This document shows, in pieces, positions 46,545 to 57,537 of a stretch of 64,000 bases of DNA (position 1 is its first letter; each line of letters opens with the position of its first letter). The notes under the pieces are model-generated. The model saw nothing but the letters and a program-made list of their open reading frames with translations. It did not search any database and was not told the DNA's origin. A program made the translations under genes and the position numbers. This DNA comes from Phellopilus nigrolimitatus (lineage: Eukaryota; Basidiomycota; Agaricomycetes; Hymenochaetales; Hymenochaetaceae): NCBI GenBank assembly GCA_021029095.1, contig JAJOHG010000054.1, forward strand, positions 124,001 to 188,000. Reading direction: 5' to 3'.

Positions 46545-47470
46545 CTGACAGTGCGCATCCCGGCGGGTCGATCCAGAAGAATGACATGGAGTGGGTTCTG
46601 GAGGCGGACGGTGTTAACTTGAAGACGGTGATATGCATCGATGGCGTTGACTGGAAACGCACGTATTCAAACAACTGTGTGGAGATCTTCAATGTGCTCG
46701 GCAATGAAGCAGCTCGCGCAGCCATCATGAAGGAGTCGTTATCGAGTTCGATGGTTCGTATGTCAATTACCGTCATCTCGCTCTACTATGCGATCTCATG
46801 ACTCACCGCGGTACGCTGATGGCCATCACGCGACATGGTATCAATCGTGCGGACACGGGCGCACTGATGAGATGTTCATTCGAGGAGACTGTCGGAATTC
46901 TCATGGAGGCTACAGCTGTCGGCGAGAAGGACAATTGTCATGGTATCGCGGAGAACGTTTGCTCAGGCCAATGGAGGGATGACTCCTAGACAAGTCGCTA
47001 TAACACCTTATGACAATAATTCATTGGTGTGGTCGATCAATATGTCATTCAAGGGCGAGCAGGCCGCCTTTTCGCCGCTAGCTGGGAACGGTGGAGACGA
47101 TCCGTCGACCTTCTCATATCTCGGCTTTGGCCAGAGTTGGGAGCCGGGGGAATGTCGCGCGGGCCGGGGTATAGCCCAAGCTCGCCTAATGTCTACTCAC
47201 CAACGTCGCCTTACGTCCCGCAATCACCCTTTACTAGCGCGACCTCGCCCTTTGGATCATCACCGTATGCGACGTCTCGCCTTCTACAACCATGTGGGTG
47301 CCACTTCGCCAATGTATTCACCGACGTTGCCCGCGCTCAACCTGACTTCTCCGAACTGCTCATCTACAGTACTTACCTACTTCCCCTTTATTTTTGCTGC
47401 GTCTTTCAGCCCTACATATACATGTTAACTTCCTACAAGTCCCGTAGTCGGCGAATGGATTTGCCAATGT
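46545..47470 (+). pseudogene. RPB1: RPB1 copy B, segment 3 with start of the CTD
   Basis: Continues the RPB1 order after a gap of about 200 residues: [109 protein letters not shown], then the beginning of the C-terminal repeat domain (YSPSSPNVYSPTSPYVPQSP) which breaks off within about 40 residues. Frameshifts and stops throughout. Confidence 0.9.
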
Positions 47471-48113
47471 GAAAATCATGTATTACGATAGCATGGTAAT
47501 TAATGGTGGAGAAAACAAACTTTCAGTAGAGCAGCAGGGCTGTTGCGAAATTTTTGAAAATGCTGATTGCTGAATTGAAACTGTATTAATTCAATCCTTC
47601 CTTCATCTGTAGGCGAGCCTTAATTTGGGTGCGGCGAGGCGAGTAAAGGCTGCTCTGCCTGAGCTTATATGCACATCCTTCCTCAAATGACAAACCAGAC
47701 TGTTTTGGAGGAATTTTAGAGTCCAGTGATCCACTTCGCCTTGCAAACATGTACTTGATGCCAGTCCATTCTTCATATAAGGTGTGCTCGATAGTTTCCT
47801 TGTCTGTGTGAAATTGAACACAATTGAGGGCTATTGCAGACGAGAAACAGAGGAGAACTTACTTGGAAGTGGGCTTCCCATTCCATCGTCTGCACCACAT
47901 CCTCAGCCCATTTATACCCTTCGCTCTTCTTTTTGTATGATGACTGAGTCCATCCAAAAAAAGTAAGAATGTTCGTTGCCTGGAGCTGCAATCCTCCAGC
48001 ATAATCCATCACTCCTGCTGCATATTTGTCCTCTTGATATCCACTGAAGCCAAATGCAATGAGGACCTGCGAGAGGCTTCGCAAGTTTTGCACCATATCA
48101 TAGAGAGCAAGAG

Positions 48114-48530
48114 TGGAAGGCACCCAGAGAGTGCCAACACTTGAGCCTACAAGACAAACAGGACAAAGTAATCTTTGTTGCTGTCAGAGATACTCTAAAT
48201 ACATACAGGAGACGCATTTACTCACCTTTGTTGCTGTCAGAGATACTGAGGCAACAAAGGCGATGGCGCGCAATGAAAATGGGTCAGATTATATAATAAA
48301 AACTATACAGTACCAGTCCGACAGGGATCCGACCCTTATTACTCTTGAAGTACGTAAGCCGACTTTCCGACAAGTTGGGAAAGTCGGAAATGCAAAAACG
48401 TCGGCCGGTCGGCTTGAAAACGTCGGCTTGAAAACGTCGGCCGGTCGGCTCGAAAACGTCGGCTTGAAAACGTCGGCCGGTCGGACACACATTGTGTCGG
48501 AAATGGGAAGAACGCGCCAGCGGGCTTACA
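48114..48530 (-). repeat. 3' LTR of the minus-strand gypsy element
   Basis: 417 bp; internally repeats the motif AAAACGTCGGC several times (48394-48480). Confidence 0.94.
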
Positions 48531-48627
48531 CCCTTCCCCCCTCAAAAGAATAAGCCCCTCCTCCGAGAAATAAAGTGAACCAGGAAAAGGGGTAAAATAA
48601 ATCAAAATCAAAAATTAAAAGAAAATC

Positions 48628-51600
48628 TCATCTTCTTCGCGCCCGCGGTGGGGCCCCCTCTCTCCGATCCCACTGTCGGACTAGGTCCGCCGCCGTCTGT
48701 TTGAGTTCGGAGCGCGATTTCCACTCCATTCCCTGGTCGCCGTACCCCTTCCACCGGACCAGCAGTTGAGTGCCGCGGCCGCGCTTCCGCTCATCCACAA
48801 TTGCCTCCACCTCATACACATTCGCCTCCGGCTCTACCGGGTCCGGTCGCTCGAGTTGTCGGGTTGGGAACAGTGTGTCGTCATTTGGCACAAAACGTCG
48901 GAGCTGGCTAGCATGAAACCCGGGGAACGCCTGGCTGTGATCAGGGAGCTCTAACGTGTACTCCGACTTTTCGGGGTGCGCAGCGATGATAAAGTACGGT
49001 CCGTCGTACCTGGGCATAAACTTTGCGACTCGATCTTGTCCGGCCGCCTTGTACTCCCGCCGCCGGTTTCGGGTTGAGAGCATAACCTGGTCTCCGACCT
49101 TGAAAAGGTCGTCGGCCGCCCGCTTCTTGTTCGCATGGTGTGCCTGTCGGGTTTTGGATGCCAGAAGTGCATCCTGTGCTTCCGACACATCGCGCTGCAA
49201 CTGCTGCATCAACTCCATCGCCTGAACCGCCTCCGCCCCCTCCGCCTGAAATTCTGCTTCGCGCTCCGGCACAATCGGCGGAATCATCCTTGGTGAGTGG
49301 CCTTGTCGGATTTGGAATGGCGTGAAACCCGTCGACGCATTCACCGTGTTCATGATGCAAAATCGGACCCGCGGCAATGCCCGCACCCACTGGTTCTGGT
49401 TCCGATCCACATAGTAGCGGAGAATCTGGTTGACTGTTTTATTCGTCCGCTCGCTTGCTCCGTCAGTCTCCGGATGGTACGCGGTCGACATCTTCACCTT
49501 GACTCCGGTGAGGGTGTGCAACGCCTTCCAGAAGCGCGAGACAAATAGCTTGTCTCGATCCGAAATTATTTCGAGCGGAAGTCCATTTTCGCAGTACCAG
49601 TGGTTGAAAAACACCGCCGCGAACTGTTCGGCTGTCATTTCCATGCGAATGGGCACAATCCGCACGTCGGCTGCTCCGAGCCGATCCGTCATAGTGACAA
49701 TCCCGTTATAACCGCCATCCTCCGGCAACGGTCCGACAAAATCGAGCGCGACACTATCAAAGCGCTTGTCGGGGATCGGGAGCGGGTGCAGCGGACCGGC
49801 GGGTTTTGTGGTCGGACTCTTGTTCCGCTGGCAGTCCGCACAGCCGGGAACATAGGCCGACTCCAAGTCCTTTCGCATGTTCGGCCAGTAGTAAGAGCTG
49901 CGGAGCGCCGCGTAACTCTTGTCGGGCCCGAAGTGGCCAAGTTCGTCATGCGCCAGCCGATACAGTGTCTCGCGGATATCACCCTTCCTCGGAATCACCA
50001 ACCGCTCACCCACAAACAACAACTCATTCTCTTCACGCGCACCTTCAATACTCCGCACGTTTGCCCGCAACTTCACGCAGAACTCGTCTTCCGCGTACCC
50101 GCCGCGAATCTTCTCCAGAAGCTCTGGGTCCGACGCAATGGTGAGTACCGCCGCTGCAGTCGGCGCGTCGGAAACCTTCGGCATACATGCAAGTCCCACC
50201 GCCGCCGCCATTGGAGAGTCGTCCGACGTTTTTGGATACCGTGACATCGCATCGGCCGCCGAGTTTTCTTCGCCTTTCACGTACTCGATCTCGAACTCGT
50301 ACTGTGCCAAAAACTCGGACCAACGGGCCTGCCGACGCGAGAGATCTTTCTGTTGCTGGAAGTAGGTGAGTGTTCGATGGTCCGTGATCACCTTGAATGG
50401 CATTCCCAAAAGGTACACCCGCCACTTCTTCAACGCGCGGACGATCGCCAAAAGCTCCTTCTCGTGCACCGGATAATTCTTTTCGGCCGCGGTATACTGA
50501 GCCGACTCAAACGCGACAGGTCGGGCCGTCTTCCACGACTCCCCGACACTCAGAACCGCCCCTGTCCGATGGTCCGACGCATCCGTGGTCACAAAAATCG
50601 ACTCCCCCGACTCGTGGTCCACAGTCGTTAGACATTCGCGGCTGGTCACAATTTTCTTGATCGCGTCGAAGGCAGTCTGGTGCTCTGGCGTCCACTTCGG
50701 AAAACTGCGGTTGTACTCTTTCTTCGTTAGCGGAGTCAGTACCGACGTGTACTCCGCCAATTTCGGAAGAAACTGGGAAATGTATCGGACCAGGCCCAAA
50801 AATGCGCGGACGTCCTTCGTCTTCTGCGGAGTCGGCCAGGCAAGGATCCGCGCGACCTTCGACGGATCTGCCTCAATGCCACGTGCCGAAATGACGTGCC
50901 CGAGAAAAACAACTTCTGCGCAGTACAAGTTCGTCTTCTTGGGCGAGCAGAAAAGTCCGGCCGCCCGAAGCGCCAACATTACCAAATGTACGTTCCGAGT
51001 GTGCTCCTCCACCGACTCGGACCAGATGATAATGTCGTCCAGGTACACATGGCAAATCTTTCCGATGAGATGCTGCAGGGCCGCATACATCCGACGCTGA
51101 TGTGTCGCAGGCGCATTACAGGCACCCATTGGCATGACTAACCACTCATACAGGCCGAACGGCGTGTTCACCGCCGTATACGGCACATCGTCGGGGTGCA
51201 TGCGGGTTTGGAAGAATGAATTCGTCATGTCGATCTTTCCAAAGATCTTCCCCCGCGCACAGTCATTCAGGATCTCCTCCACCCGCGGCAGTGGAGTCCG
51301 ATCGCGCACTGTGTTTGCGTTCAACTCCCGATAGTCGTTCACCCAGCGGGGCAGCACGTTCGGATCCGACTTTGGGATAATAAATGCTGGGGATGCGTGC
51401 GGACTGTCCGAACGTCGGATCCGACCCGCCTCTACATGCTGGTGAATGAGTATCCGCCATGCATCTCGATACTTCTTCGGAGTTGCATAGGTGCGACCCG
51501 ACAATGTCTTGCCCGCATCCTTCAGCTTGATGCGATGGAACACATTGTCGGGCAGGTCGCGGAGGTGCGGAAGCTCTTCTGGGAATCGGTCGGCGTACTT

Positions 51601-53631
51601 CTCCTTCGCCCGTGCATCCAACTCCGCCAACTTATCGCTGAATGCCAATATCAGGATTCGGTCGCGGATCGATTGCATTACCGACGCCGCCTTCACCTCT
51701 GGCGGCAGGTTTGTTCGTGCGCCGTTCTTCGGAGTCGGAATGTGGCATACAAATGGCGCATGGTGGATCGGACCGCATGCGGGAAGCTTACTGGACACTT
51801 TCCGAATCGACTTCCCTCGATTTCTGGCTTCACGCGTCTTCTCCGACACCTTCCGCGCTGAAACCTTCAATTTCGTCGGCTCCGCAGTCGGGCTCAGTGT
51901 CGGTGTCGGCGGAGGCTTGGGATGCATGAGATCCACTCCAGACTTCTTGGCAATGAGCGTCCGCTCGGCGGCATCGTGCACAATGTGGTTGGCCACCAAG
52001 AATGTCATTCCAAGTATCAACTCCGTACATAAGTTCGGCGCAACTTTGGCGCGGACCGACTTCGACTCCCAACTCCGATCCTTCGACATCACCCGCACGC
52101 GGACCCACTCTGTCAACTCTATCGGCTTCGCCCCTTCCTGATTCAGTGCAAGTGTCGCCGACTCCGGGTTACGTAAGCGGTGGCGTCGGAGTCGGAGTCG
52201 GTCAGCGAACTCGGGACTAATCAGCACTGTAACACAGCCAGAGTCAATGAGCGGTCGGATGAGAAGCGAAGACGCGCGGTCTCGCGCGGAGATGAAACAC
52301 TCAGGTCGGAGATGGGGCTGGTGAAATGGCACATACTTGTCGGACTCCGACTCCGACGTTTCGCCTTCAGAATCAGAGTGCTGTTCCTCCACGAACGCCG
52401 CAACAGGTTCAGTCTTAACCCGCGCCGACTCGTTCGCGCTGCCCGACGGGTTCGGCGGTGCGGCCATCGCCATGCTCTCCGTCAGCGGCTTGTAGTCCTT
52501 GCGGCGCACCGGCCCGTTCGGACAGTTTCTAGCGTTATGTCCGGCCTGGAAGCGCATACACTTGTAGCACCCGTTGTACCGCTGGAGCAGGAGCCGCTCC
52601 TCGTTATTTGGTCGGACCGTGGCTCTCTGGTCGGCTCCGGGGTTCGGGGTTCGGGTGGTGTTGCCCTGACTACCTGCCGACCCTCCCGACTTTCGCTGTG
52701 TCGCAGGTTCGTGCTCCCAGTCGGTCCGACATTTTGCTCTGTCGGACCGCACTGCAGTCTCGCTGGCAAGGCGGATGCGGTCTTCGTTGCGGACCCGACG
52801 CTCATCCATTGTCTTCACATGTCCCAGCCACTCTCTCATGCGCAGTCGGATCACCTGTGCTTCGGCTGGCGGAGCCGCTGGGGCCGGGATAGTCACCCAC
52901 TGGCCAGGTGGTGTCGCGGCCTGCGCGGCGGCCGCTCCAACCAGGTTGGCCGCGCGGATCTGACGCTCTTCGGCCTCATACTTGGCTCGGAGTACTGCGT
53001 GGGGCTCGGTCAGGGTCGGGGGTTGTACCCGTATCATTTCTTGGAGGTCCGGATGCATATTCGCCTCCAGGAACTCCCGGAGTCGGTCTTCCGACATGCG
53101 CGTGCCTGCCGGGAGCACCGAGTTCTGCGTACTGACTTCGCGCTGCCAATCCCAGAACTGCGCCGCACCCTGACGGGAAGCCAGGAGCTTCTGCCGCTCA
53201 AGCGCCACCCAATCGACCGGCAGCGCTTCCTGTCGGAACTCGGCCACAAATTCCGCCAACGGAAGTGTGCTCACCCGGGTGTAGTCCGACATAATCCACT
53301 CCGCAAAACGCGGGTCCATGATCCCTCCGACCACCGCTGCCACAATCTGATCATCTCTCAACCCTTTGGTTGCTTGATACGCCCGCACCCTCCCAAACCA
53401 CTCCATCAACGTTCGGGGTGTCGGATCACCGGCCGTTAGCAACGGGACTTTCGTCGGCCCCGCCCACTCAATTGTCGCAAGCTGTGCGTTCGGTGGTGCC
53501 ATTTTCGGTGGTTTCACGTCTTCGGTTTCGGATTCGGACACGTGTGGTGTTGTACTGCGGTCGGATGCGGAGTCTTCTGTGTTCGAATCCGGCGGTGGTG
53601 ATGGTGCGCCAAAAATATACTGATCGGGCAC
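48628..53631 (-). CDS. Gypsy Gag-Pol polyprotein with chromodomain
   Basis: One frame of up to 1667 codons. The first in-frame ATG is near 53502 (MAPPNAQLATIEW), directly before the Gag region, and is the likely start; the longer reading begins at a GTG. In order: Gag capsid, zinc knuckle (CYKCMRFQAGHNARNC, unusual C-x2-C-x6-H-x4-C), aspartic protease (PLIDSGCVTVL), reverse transcriptase (KIDMTNSFFQTRM, catalytic YLDD), RNase H (VTTDASDHRTGAVL), integrase zinc finger (HDELGHFGPDKSY, CADCQRN), integrase core (ALDFVGPLPED, ISDRDKLFVS, TDGASERTNK) and a C-terminal chromodomain (YEVEAIVDERKR, LVRWKGYGDQGMEW). Gag and Pol share one frame, unlike the gypsy element at 3726. No defect seen. Confidence 0.96.
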   Translation of the reverse strand: MPDQYIFGAPSPPPDSNTEDSASDRSTTPHVSESETEDVKPPKMAPPNAQLATIEWAGPTKVPLLTAGDPTPRTLMEWFGRVRAYQATKGLRDDQIVAAVVGGIMDPRFAEWIMSDYTRVSTLPLAEFVAEFRQEALPVDWVALERQKLLASRQGAAQFWDWQREVSTQNSVLPAGTRMSEDRLREFLEANMHPDLQEMIRVQPPTLTEPHAVLRAKYEAEERQIRAANLVGAAAAQAATPPGQWVTIPAPAAPPAEAQVIRLRMREWLGHVKTMDERRVRNEDRIRLASETAVRSDRAKCRTDWEHEPATQRKSGGSAGSQGNTTRTPNPGADQRATVRPNNEERLLLQRYNGCYKCMRFQAGHNARNCPNGPVRRKDYKPLTESMAMAAPPNPSGSANESARVKTEPVAAFVEEQHSDSEGETSESESDKYVPFHQPHLRPECFISARDRASSLLIRPLIDSGCVTVLISPEFADRLRLRRHRLRNPESATLALNQEGAKPIELTEWVRVRVMSKDRSWESKSVRAKVAPNLCTELILGMTFLVANHIVHDAAERTLIAKKSGVDLMHPKPPPTPTLSPTAEPTKLKVSARKVSEKTREARNRGKSIRKVSSKLPACGPIHHAPFVCHIPTPKNGARTNLPPEVKAASVMQSIRDRILILAFSDKLAELDARAKEKYADRFPEELPHLRDLPDNVFHRIKLKDAGKTLSGRTYATPKKYRDAWRILIHQHVEAGRIRRSDSPHASPAFIIPKSDPNVLPRWVNDYRELNANTVRDRTPLPRVEEILNDCARGKIFGKIDMTNSFFQTRMHPDDVPYTAVNTPFGLYEWLVMPMGACNAPATHQRRMYAALQHLIGKICHVYLDDIIIWSESVEEHTRNVHLVMLALRAAGLFCSPKKTNLYCAEVVFLGHVISARGIEADPSKVARILAWPTPQKTKDVRAFLGLVRYISQFLPKLAEYTSVLTPLTKKEYNRSFPKWTPEHQTAFDAIKKIVTSRECLTTVDHESGESIFVTTDASDHRTGAVLSVGESWKTARPVAFESAQYTAAEKNYPVHEKELLAIVRALKKWRVYLLGMPFKVITDHRTLTYFQQQKDLSRRQARWSEFLAQYEFEIEYVKGEENSAADAMSRYPKTSDDSPMAAAVGLACMPKVSDAPTAAAVLTIASDPELLEKIRGGYAEDEFCVKLRANVRSIEGAREENELLFVGERLVIPRKGDIRETLYRLAHDELGHFGPDKSYAALRSSYYWPNMRKDLESAYVPGCADCQRNKSPTTKPAGPLHPLPIPDKRFDSVALDFVGPLPEDGGYNGIVTMTDRLGAADVRIVPIRMEMTAEQFAAVFFNHWYCENGLPLEIISDRDKLFVSRFWKALHTLTGVKVKMSTAYHPETDGASERTNKTVNQILRYYVDRNQNQWVRALPRVRFCIMNTVNASTGFTPFQIRQGHSPRMIPPIVPEREAEFQAEGAEAVQAMELMQQLQRDVSEAQDALLASKTRQAHHANKKRAADDLFKVGDQVMLSTRNRRREYKAAGQDRVAKFMPRYDGPYFIIAAHPEKSEYTLELPDHSQAFPGFHASQLRRFVPNDDTLFPTRQLERPDPVEPEANVYEVEAIVDERKRGRGTQLLVRWKGYGDQGMEWKSRSELKQTAADLVRQWDRREGAPPRARRR

Positions 53632-53870
53632 CGAAGGGACCTCTCTCGGGATCGCTGAGAAGGCCTGCCGCGCGGGAACTCGAAGTCGCGTTACTGGCGC
53701 TATTTTGGGATCGAAGTCAATCGGACTTGATCGCCACGTCCGGACAGTCGGTCGGGACGTCTACTGTGACCCGCGAAGACGCGCAAGGTCGAAACTCGTC
53801 GGATCGCGGCGAGGGAGGTGCGGAAACGCGCAAGGGGCAAAGATACGCTTTGCTGATGTTAAAAAAAAAG

Positions 53871-54287
53871 TGGAAGGCACCCAGAGAGTGCCAACACTTG
53901 AGCCTACAAGACAAACAGGACAAAGTAATCTTTGTTGCTGTCAGAGATACTCTAAATACATACAGGAGACGCATTTACTCACCTTTGTTGCTGTCAGAGA
54001 TACTGAGGCAACAAAGGCGATGGCGCGCAATGAAAATGGGTCAGATTATATAATAAAAACTATACAGTACCAGTCCGACAGGGATCCGACCCTTATTACT
54101 CTTGAAGTACGTAAGCCGACTTTCCGACAAGTTGGGAAAGTCGGAAATGCAAAAACGTCGGCCGGTCGGCTTGAAAACGTCGGCTTGAAAACGTCGGCCG
54201 GTCGGCTCGAAAACGTCGGCTTGAAAACGTCGGCCGGTCGGACACACATTGTGTCGGAAATGGGAAGAACGCGCCAGCGGGCTTACA
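53871..54287 (-). repeat. 5' LTR of the minus-strand gypsy element
   Basis: 417 bp, identical by eye to 48114-48530. It drives transcription leftward. Confidence 0.94.
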
Positions 54288-54666
54288 TATTTATATATAT
54301 CAAAAACTCTGCCTGCAAAATGCGAATAGCAGCAAGACAAAACTCACAGCCAGGTATGTTCGACCCCAATGCTGGGTTTATTGCTTCAGATATCCCAGGT
54401 TCTGACAAAAACTGATCCATCTATAGTAAGTTAATTAAGAGATCTGAATTTCAGTAAAGAAATGTACAGACTGTGGCTTACAGTTGGGTTGGAAGCAAAT
54501 GTGGAAGAAGCACCAACGAATCCTACCTACTCAGGGTGCACACATCAAGGCCCAAAAAGGAAGCTATCACATAATACTTCTTAATTTGGCTTTGATTTCA
54601 ATCATTGGTCAGATAATGCTGAGACATTCGTACCTCCATTCCTTCATCCCTGTGCAATATCATACC

Positions 54667-56651
54667 ATGCCTCAAGAAGGTGTCACTCAAGCAGAGAACC
54701 AACTCAATCCACAGGACCTTTTATCAGCCTTTCGGTCACATTATCGTCGCTTCGAGCATGCTATTCAAGAGGCCATTTCCAGTAATGCCGACTCCACTGT
54801 TGTCTCACGGATTGGGGACGAACTGGACGAGTATGTGAGACTGGTCAATGAGGTGAATGACAGAGTCCACTCAATGCATTTGAAGCTTACACCTTCTATA
54901 TAAGTTTGCCACAATTTTTGAACCGAGGGAATTAGAGGTGTTGCAGGAGAATATTGCAGCAATGCAGAACAACATTCGCCTTCAGTACCAGCAGGTGCTT
55001 GACCGATCTCACCATGGAAGACCAATAGTGGTTGAGACTGTTCAATCAGGTGGACGAGGCCGTCCCTCATACTACATTGATCCTGATTTTCTTCGGTGGG
55101 CCTACTCGTTGCGTTCGACATCCAGCATCGCACAATATCTCAATGTCAGCCGGACTACTGTACGGAATGCCTTACTGGAGCATGGGATCTCCCAACCCCA
55201 ACAGAGCCCATTCCATAGATCTTATACCCAGCCTGATAGCCTGTCCACACCTATGCCACAGCCAGATCCACAACCATTGGCTGTGGCTGACGATATTCTC
55301 GACCCACAGCTCCCATTCCCATCGTACATTCCAAACGATGTCTTACCATCAGATCCTGTATCATCAGCTCTCACTCTGGCATCTACTGCCAATGAAAGAC
55401 AACCTATGGCTTCGTTTACTGGGCCACTATCTGATATGTCTGATGCTCAACTCGATGATCTTCTCCTACAGCTCAGGTCTCATTACAGGAGAGCTGGTGT
55501 CACCATGCTAGAGGGAATGCTGCGGAGACTAGGCCACCGGTTACCCAGAGAGCGTATTCGATCTTCTTTGATGCGCATTGATCCAGTTCAGCGGGTGTTT
55601 TCTCGCATCACAATTCGTCGCCGAGTGTACTCTGTCCCTGGGCCAAATGCACTTTGGCATCATGATGGGCAGCATGGTGCGATGTTTCTGTCTCCTAATT
55701 ACTGAGATGGCTGACAATTGTTTTATAGGATTAATATGATGGGGTATTGTTGTACATGGATTTATTGATGGCTACTCGCGACTCATAACTGGACTTCATG
55801 CCTCGGACAACAACAGAGGAGAGACAGTGCTTGATATCTTTCAAGCAGCAGCCAGACAATATGGGATCCCATCTAGACTTCGGGGAGACCACGGTGTTGA
55901 AAACTTGCTCGTCGCTGCATGGATGGAATCTAACTGTGGTGAACGTCGGGGTTCATACATATGGGGAAGGTGAGTAATTCTTCAAATACACTCCAGCTGG
56001 TCTGATCGAATTTATCTCAGGAGTGTCCACAATGTTCGTATAGAGCGGTTGTGGGTCGATGTCACTGCACAGGTCACTGCAACATGGGCAGATCATTTCA
56101 CTGTCCTGGAGCTTCATCATGGCCTTGACATCAATAATGTTAACCACATATGGCTGCTGCACCAGCTTTTCCTTCCTGTTATAAACCAGCAGCTCTCTTT
56201 CTTTGCAGATTCCTGGAACCAGCATCGCATGCAGATCCGTGATGGTCCGAATCGCTCACCTGCAGATATGTTTGGCTTCGATATGCTTGTTCATGGAGTT
56301 AGGGGAGCTCAATTACCACTTAATGATCTTAATGATCATATGTCAGCAGAAGAATTGGAGGTATTTGGAGTTGACTGGGAGGGACTTCAAGATGATCGTC
56401 TCCTTCATTCACAAAGGCTGAACAACACAGCTGATGAACAATCTAGTTCTTGGATTGGCCGAACTGGTCCTCCAGAGCATTTAAACGAGGTTGCTCTTGA
56501 TTCACCGAACATGCCTATCACACTGGAGGAGCTGGTCTACCTGAATGATTCGCTGCAAGCATGGATTGGTAGTGTAGAGGACAGTGACATTAATGCATTG
56601 TGGAGCAATGCTCTTGCAATTACTAGATCAATGTATGGACACTCATTTTAA
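54667..56651 (+). pseudogene. Integrase-core (DDE) protein with one in-frame stop
   Basis: Exons 54667-54852, 54938-55676, 55729-55969 and 56021-56651 join in phase. The N-terminal half has a helix-turn-helix-like segment (SSIAQYLNVSRTTVRNALLE). The C-terminal half is a retroviral-integrase-type core: D in HGFIDGYSRLITGL, D in RLRGDHGVENLLVA, E in VHNVRIERLWVDV. This family (rve-related integrase core, common in Agaricomycetes) is probably transposon-derived. In exon 3 a TGA (55737-55739) interrupts GLI-stop-WGIVVHG just before the first catalytic Asp; CGA, arginine, is the likely ancestral codon. Otherwise the gene is intact. Confidence 0.75.
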
Positions 56652-56712
56652 ATTGTATTACTGTATCTGCTGCGAAGTCGCTCACAGAGTGCATACAAGA
56701 TTTGTTAGTTTG

Positions 56713-56894
56713 CTTAGTCATAGAGAGACCAGCCTGCGAGGTGCCACAAGTTCATTACATAATCAACCATGTGAAACCACAGCCAAACCACAGCCAAACC
56801 ACGCTTAGTCATAGAGAAACCAGCCTGCGAGGTGCCACGAACCCATTACATCATCAACCACGTGAAACCACAGCCAAACCACAGCCAAACCACA
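56713..56894. repeat. Two-copy tandem repeat, 91-bp unit
   Basis: Units at 56713-56803 and 56804-56894 share CTTAGTCATAGAGA, ACCAGCCTGCGAGGTGCCAC and GTGAAACCACAGCCAAACCA; each unit ends in repeated CCAAACCACAG. A/C-rich simple sequence follows to about 56960. Confidence 0.85.
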
Positions 56895-57497
56895 GTCTAA
56901 ACCACAAAAACCACAGTGTTGCAAAAAAAACCACGGTGTTGCAAAAAAAAACCACAGCCAAGGAATACAGGGAGTTGGACTTTCTGTACAGCACCTTAAG
57001 TGTTCGGCTTAGACACTTGATCTCTCGACAATATTTTTTTTGTACTTAGACTAGGCTCTATGAAGCATAGGTAAAAGTAAGTAGGAAGTACGATGTTGCG
57101 ACTACAAAAAAGTTGGGTGTTGAGGAAAAAAGTTGGCAAACGAGTTGAAAGTTGGTAAAAAAAGTTGAGTCTTCGATTAAACAATGAAAAATACACTCAT
57201 AAACGCCCCTCGAGGGAAGCGAGTGCGATGTTCATACACAATTTCCGACCTCTTTATCAGGAAAGCCAAGAATTTACACCCCTTTTGTTGTAGATACACT
57301 GTCGCGACTCCACTTCGTTGTTCAGATTAGCTTGTGTAGTGCCACTACGCGAATGTTCTTATAAAAAGGCTATCTGCGAATCTATCTGCGAACCTATCTG
57401 CGAACCTGTTCGCGAACCCGTGTTGACTTGTCTCGTTCAGCACAGCGCGTGCTCCGTGCATAGCATGACACGGTAACCAGATAAATACAGAATGGGG
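56895..57497. other. Intergenic with short tandem repeat
   Basis: No gene seen. 57364-57410 holds four copies of a 12-base unit close to TATCTGCGAACC. Confidence 0.6.
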
Positions 57498-57504
57498 TAT
57501 AAAA
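57498..57504 (+). promoter_or_regulatory. TATA box of the methyltransferase gene
   Basis: TATAAAA lies 40 bases before the preferred ATG (57538) and only 16 before an upstream in-frame ATG (57514), which favours the downstream start. Confidence 0.45.
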
Positions 57505-57537
57505 AAGAAGGAAATGTTTGTTCCAGCGCTGGTCAAC

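Larger units (their letters stand above)
48114..54287 (-). mobile_element. Intact Ty3/gypsy chromovirus with identical LTRs
   Basis: 417-bp LTRs at 48114-48530 and 53871-54287, identical by eye, flank one uninterrupted gag-pol frame on the minus strand. In element orientation the LTR starts TGTAAGCCCGC and ends GTGCCTTCCA, and a purine tract (GAGGGGGGAAGGG) precedes the 3' LTR. Identical LTRs and an open 1667-codon frame indicate very recent transposition. The flanking bases (AAGAG left, TATTT right) are not a duplication. Confidence 0.94.
47586..54420 (-). pseudogene. Small hypothetical gene split by the gypsy element
   Basis: Exon 1a is 54420-54288 (MDQFLSEPGISEAINPALGS ... AEFLIYIN), exon 1b is 48113-47863 (LALYDMVQNLRSLSQVLIAF ... 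WAEDVVQTMEWEAHFQ) and, after a 64-bp intron, exon 2 is 47798-47586 (ETIEHTLYEEWTGIKYMFAR). Deleting exactly the gypsy element (48114-54287) restores one continuous reading frame, so the two halves belong together. The alternative acceptor at 47801 gives another open frame. I do not recognise the family. Confidence 0.6.

Noticed and set aside
52180..53439. 419-codon plus-strand ORF
   Set aside because: Antisense to the Gag region of the intact gypsy element; composition shows no protein family.
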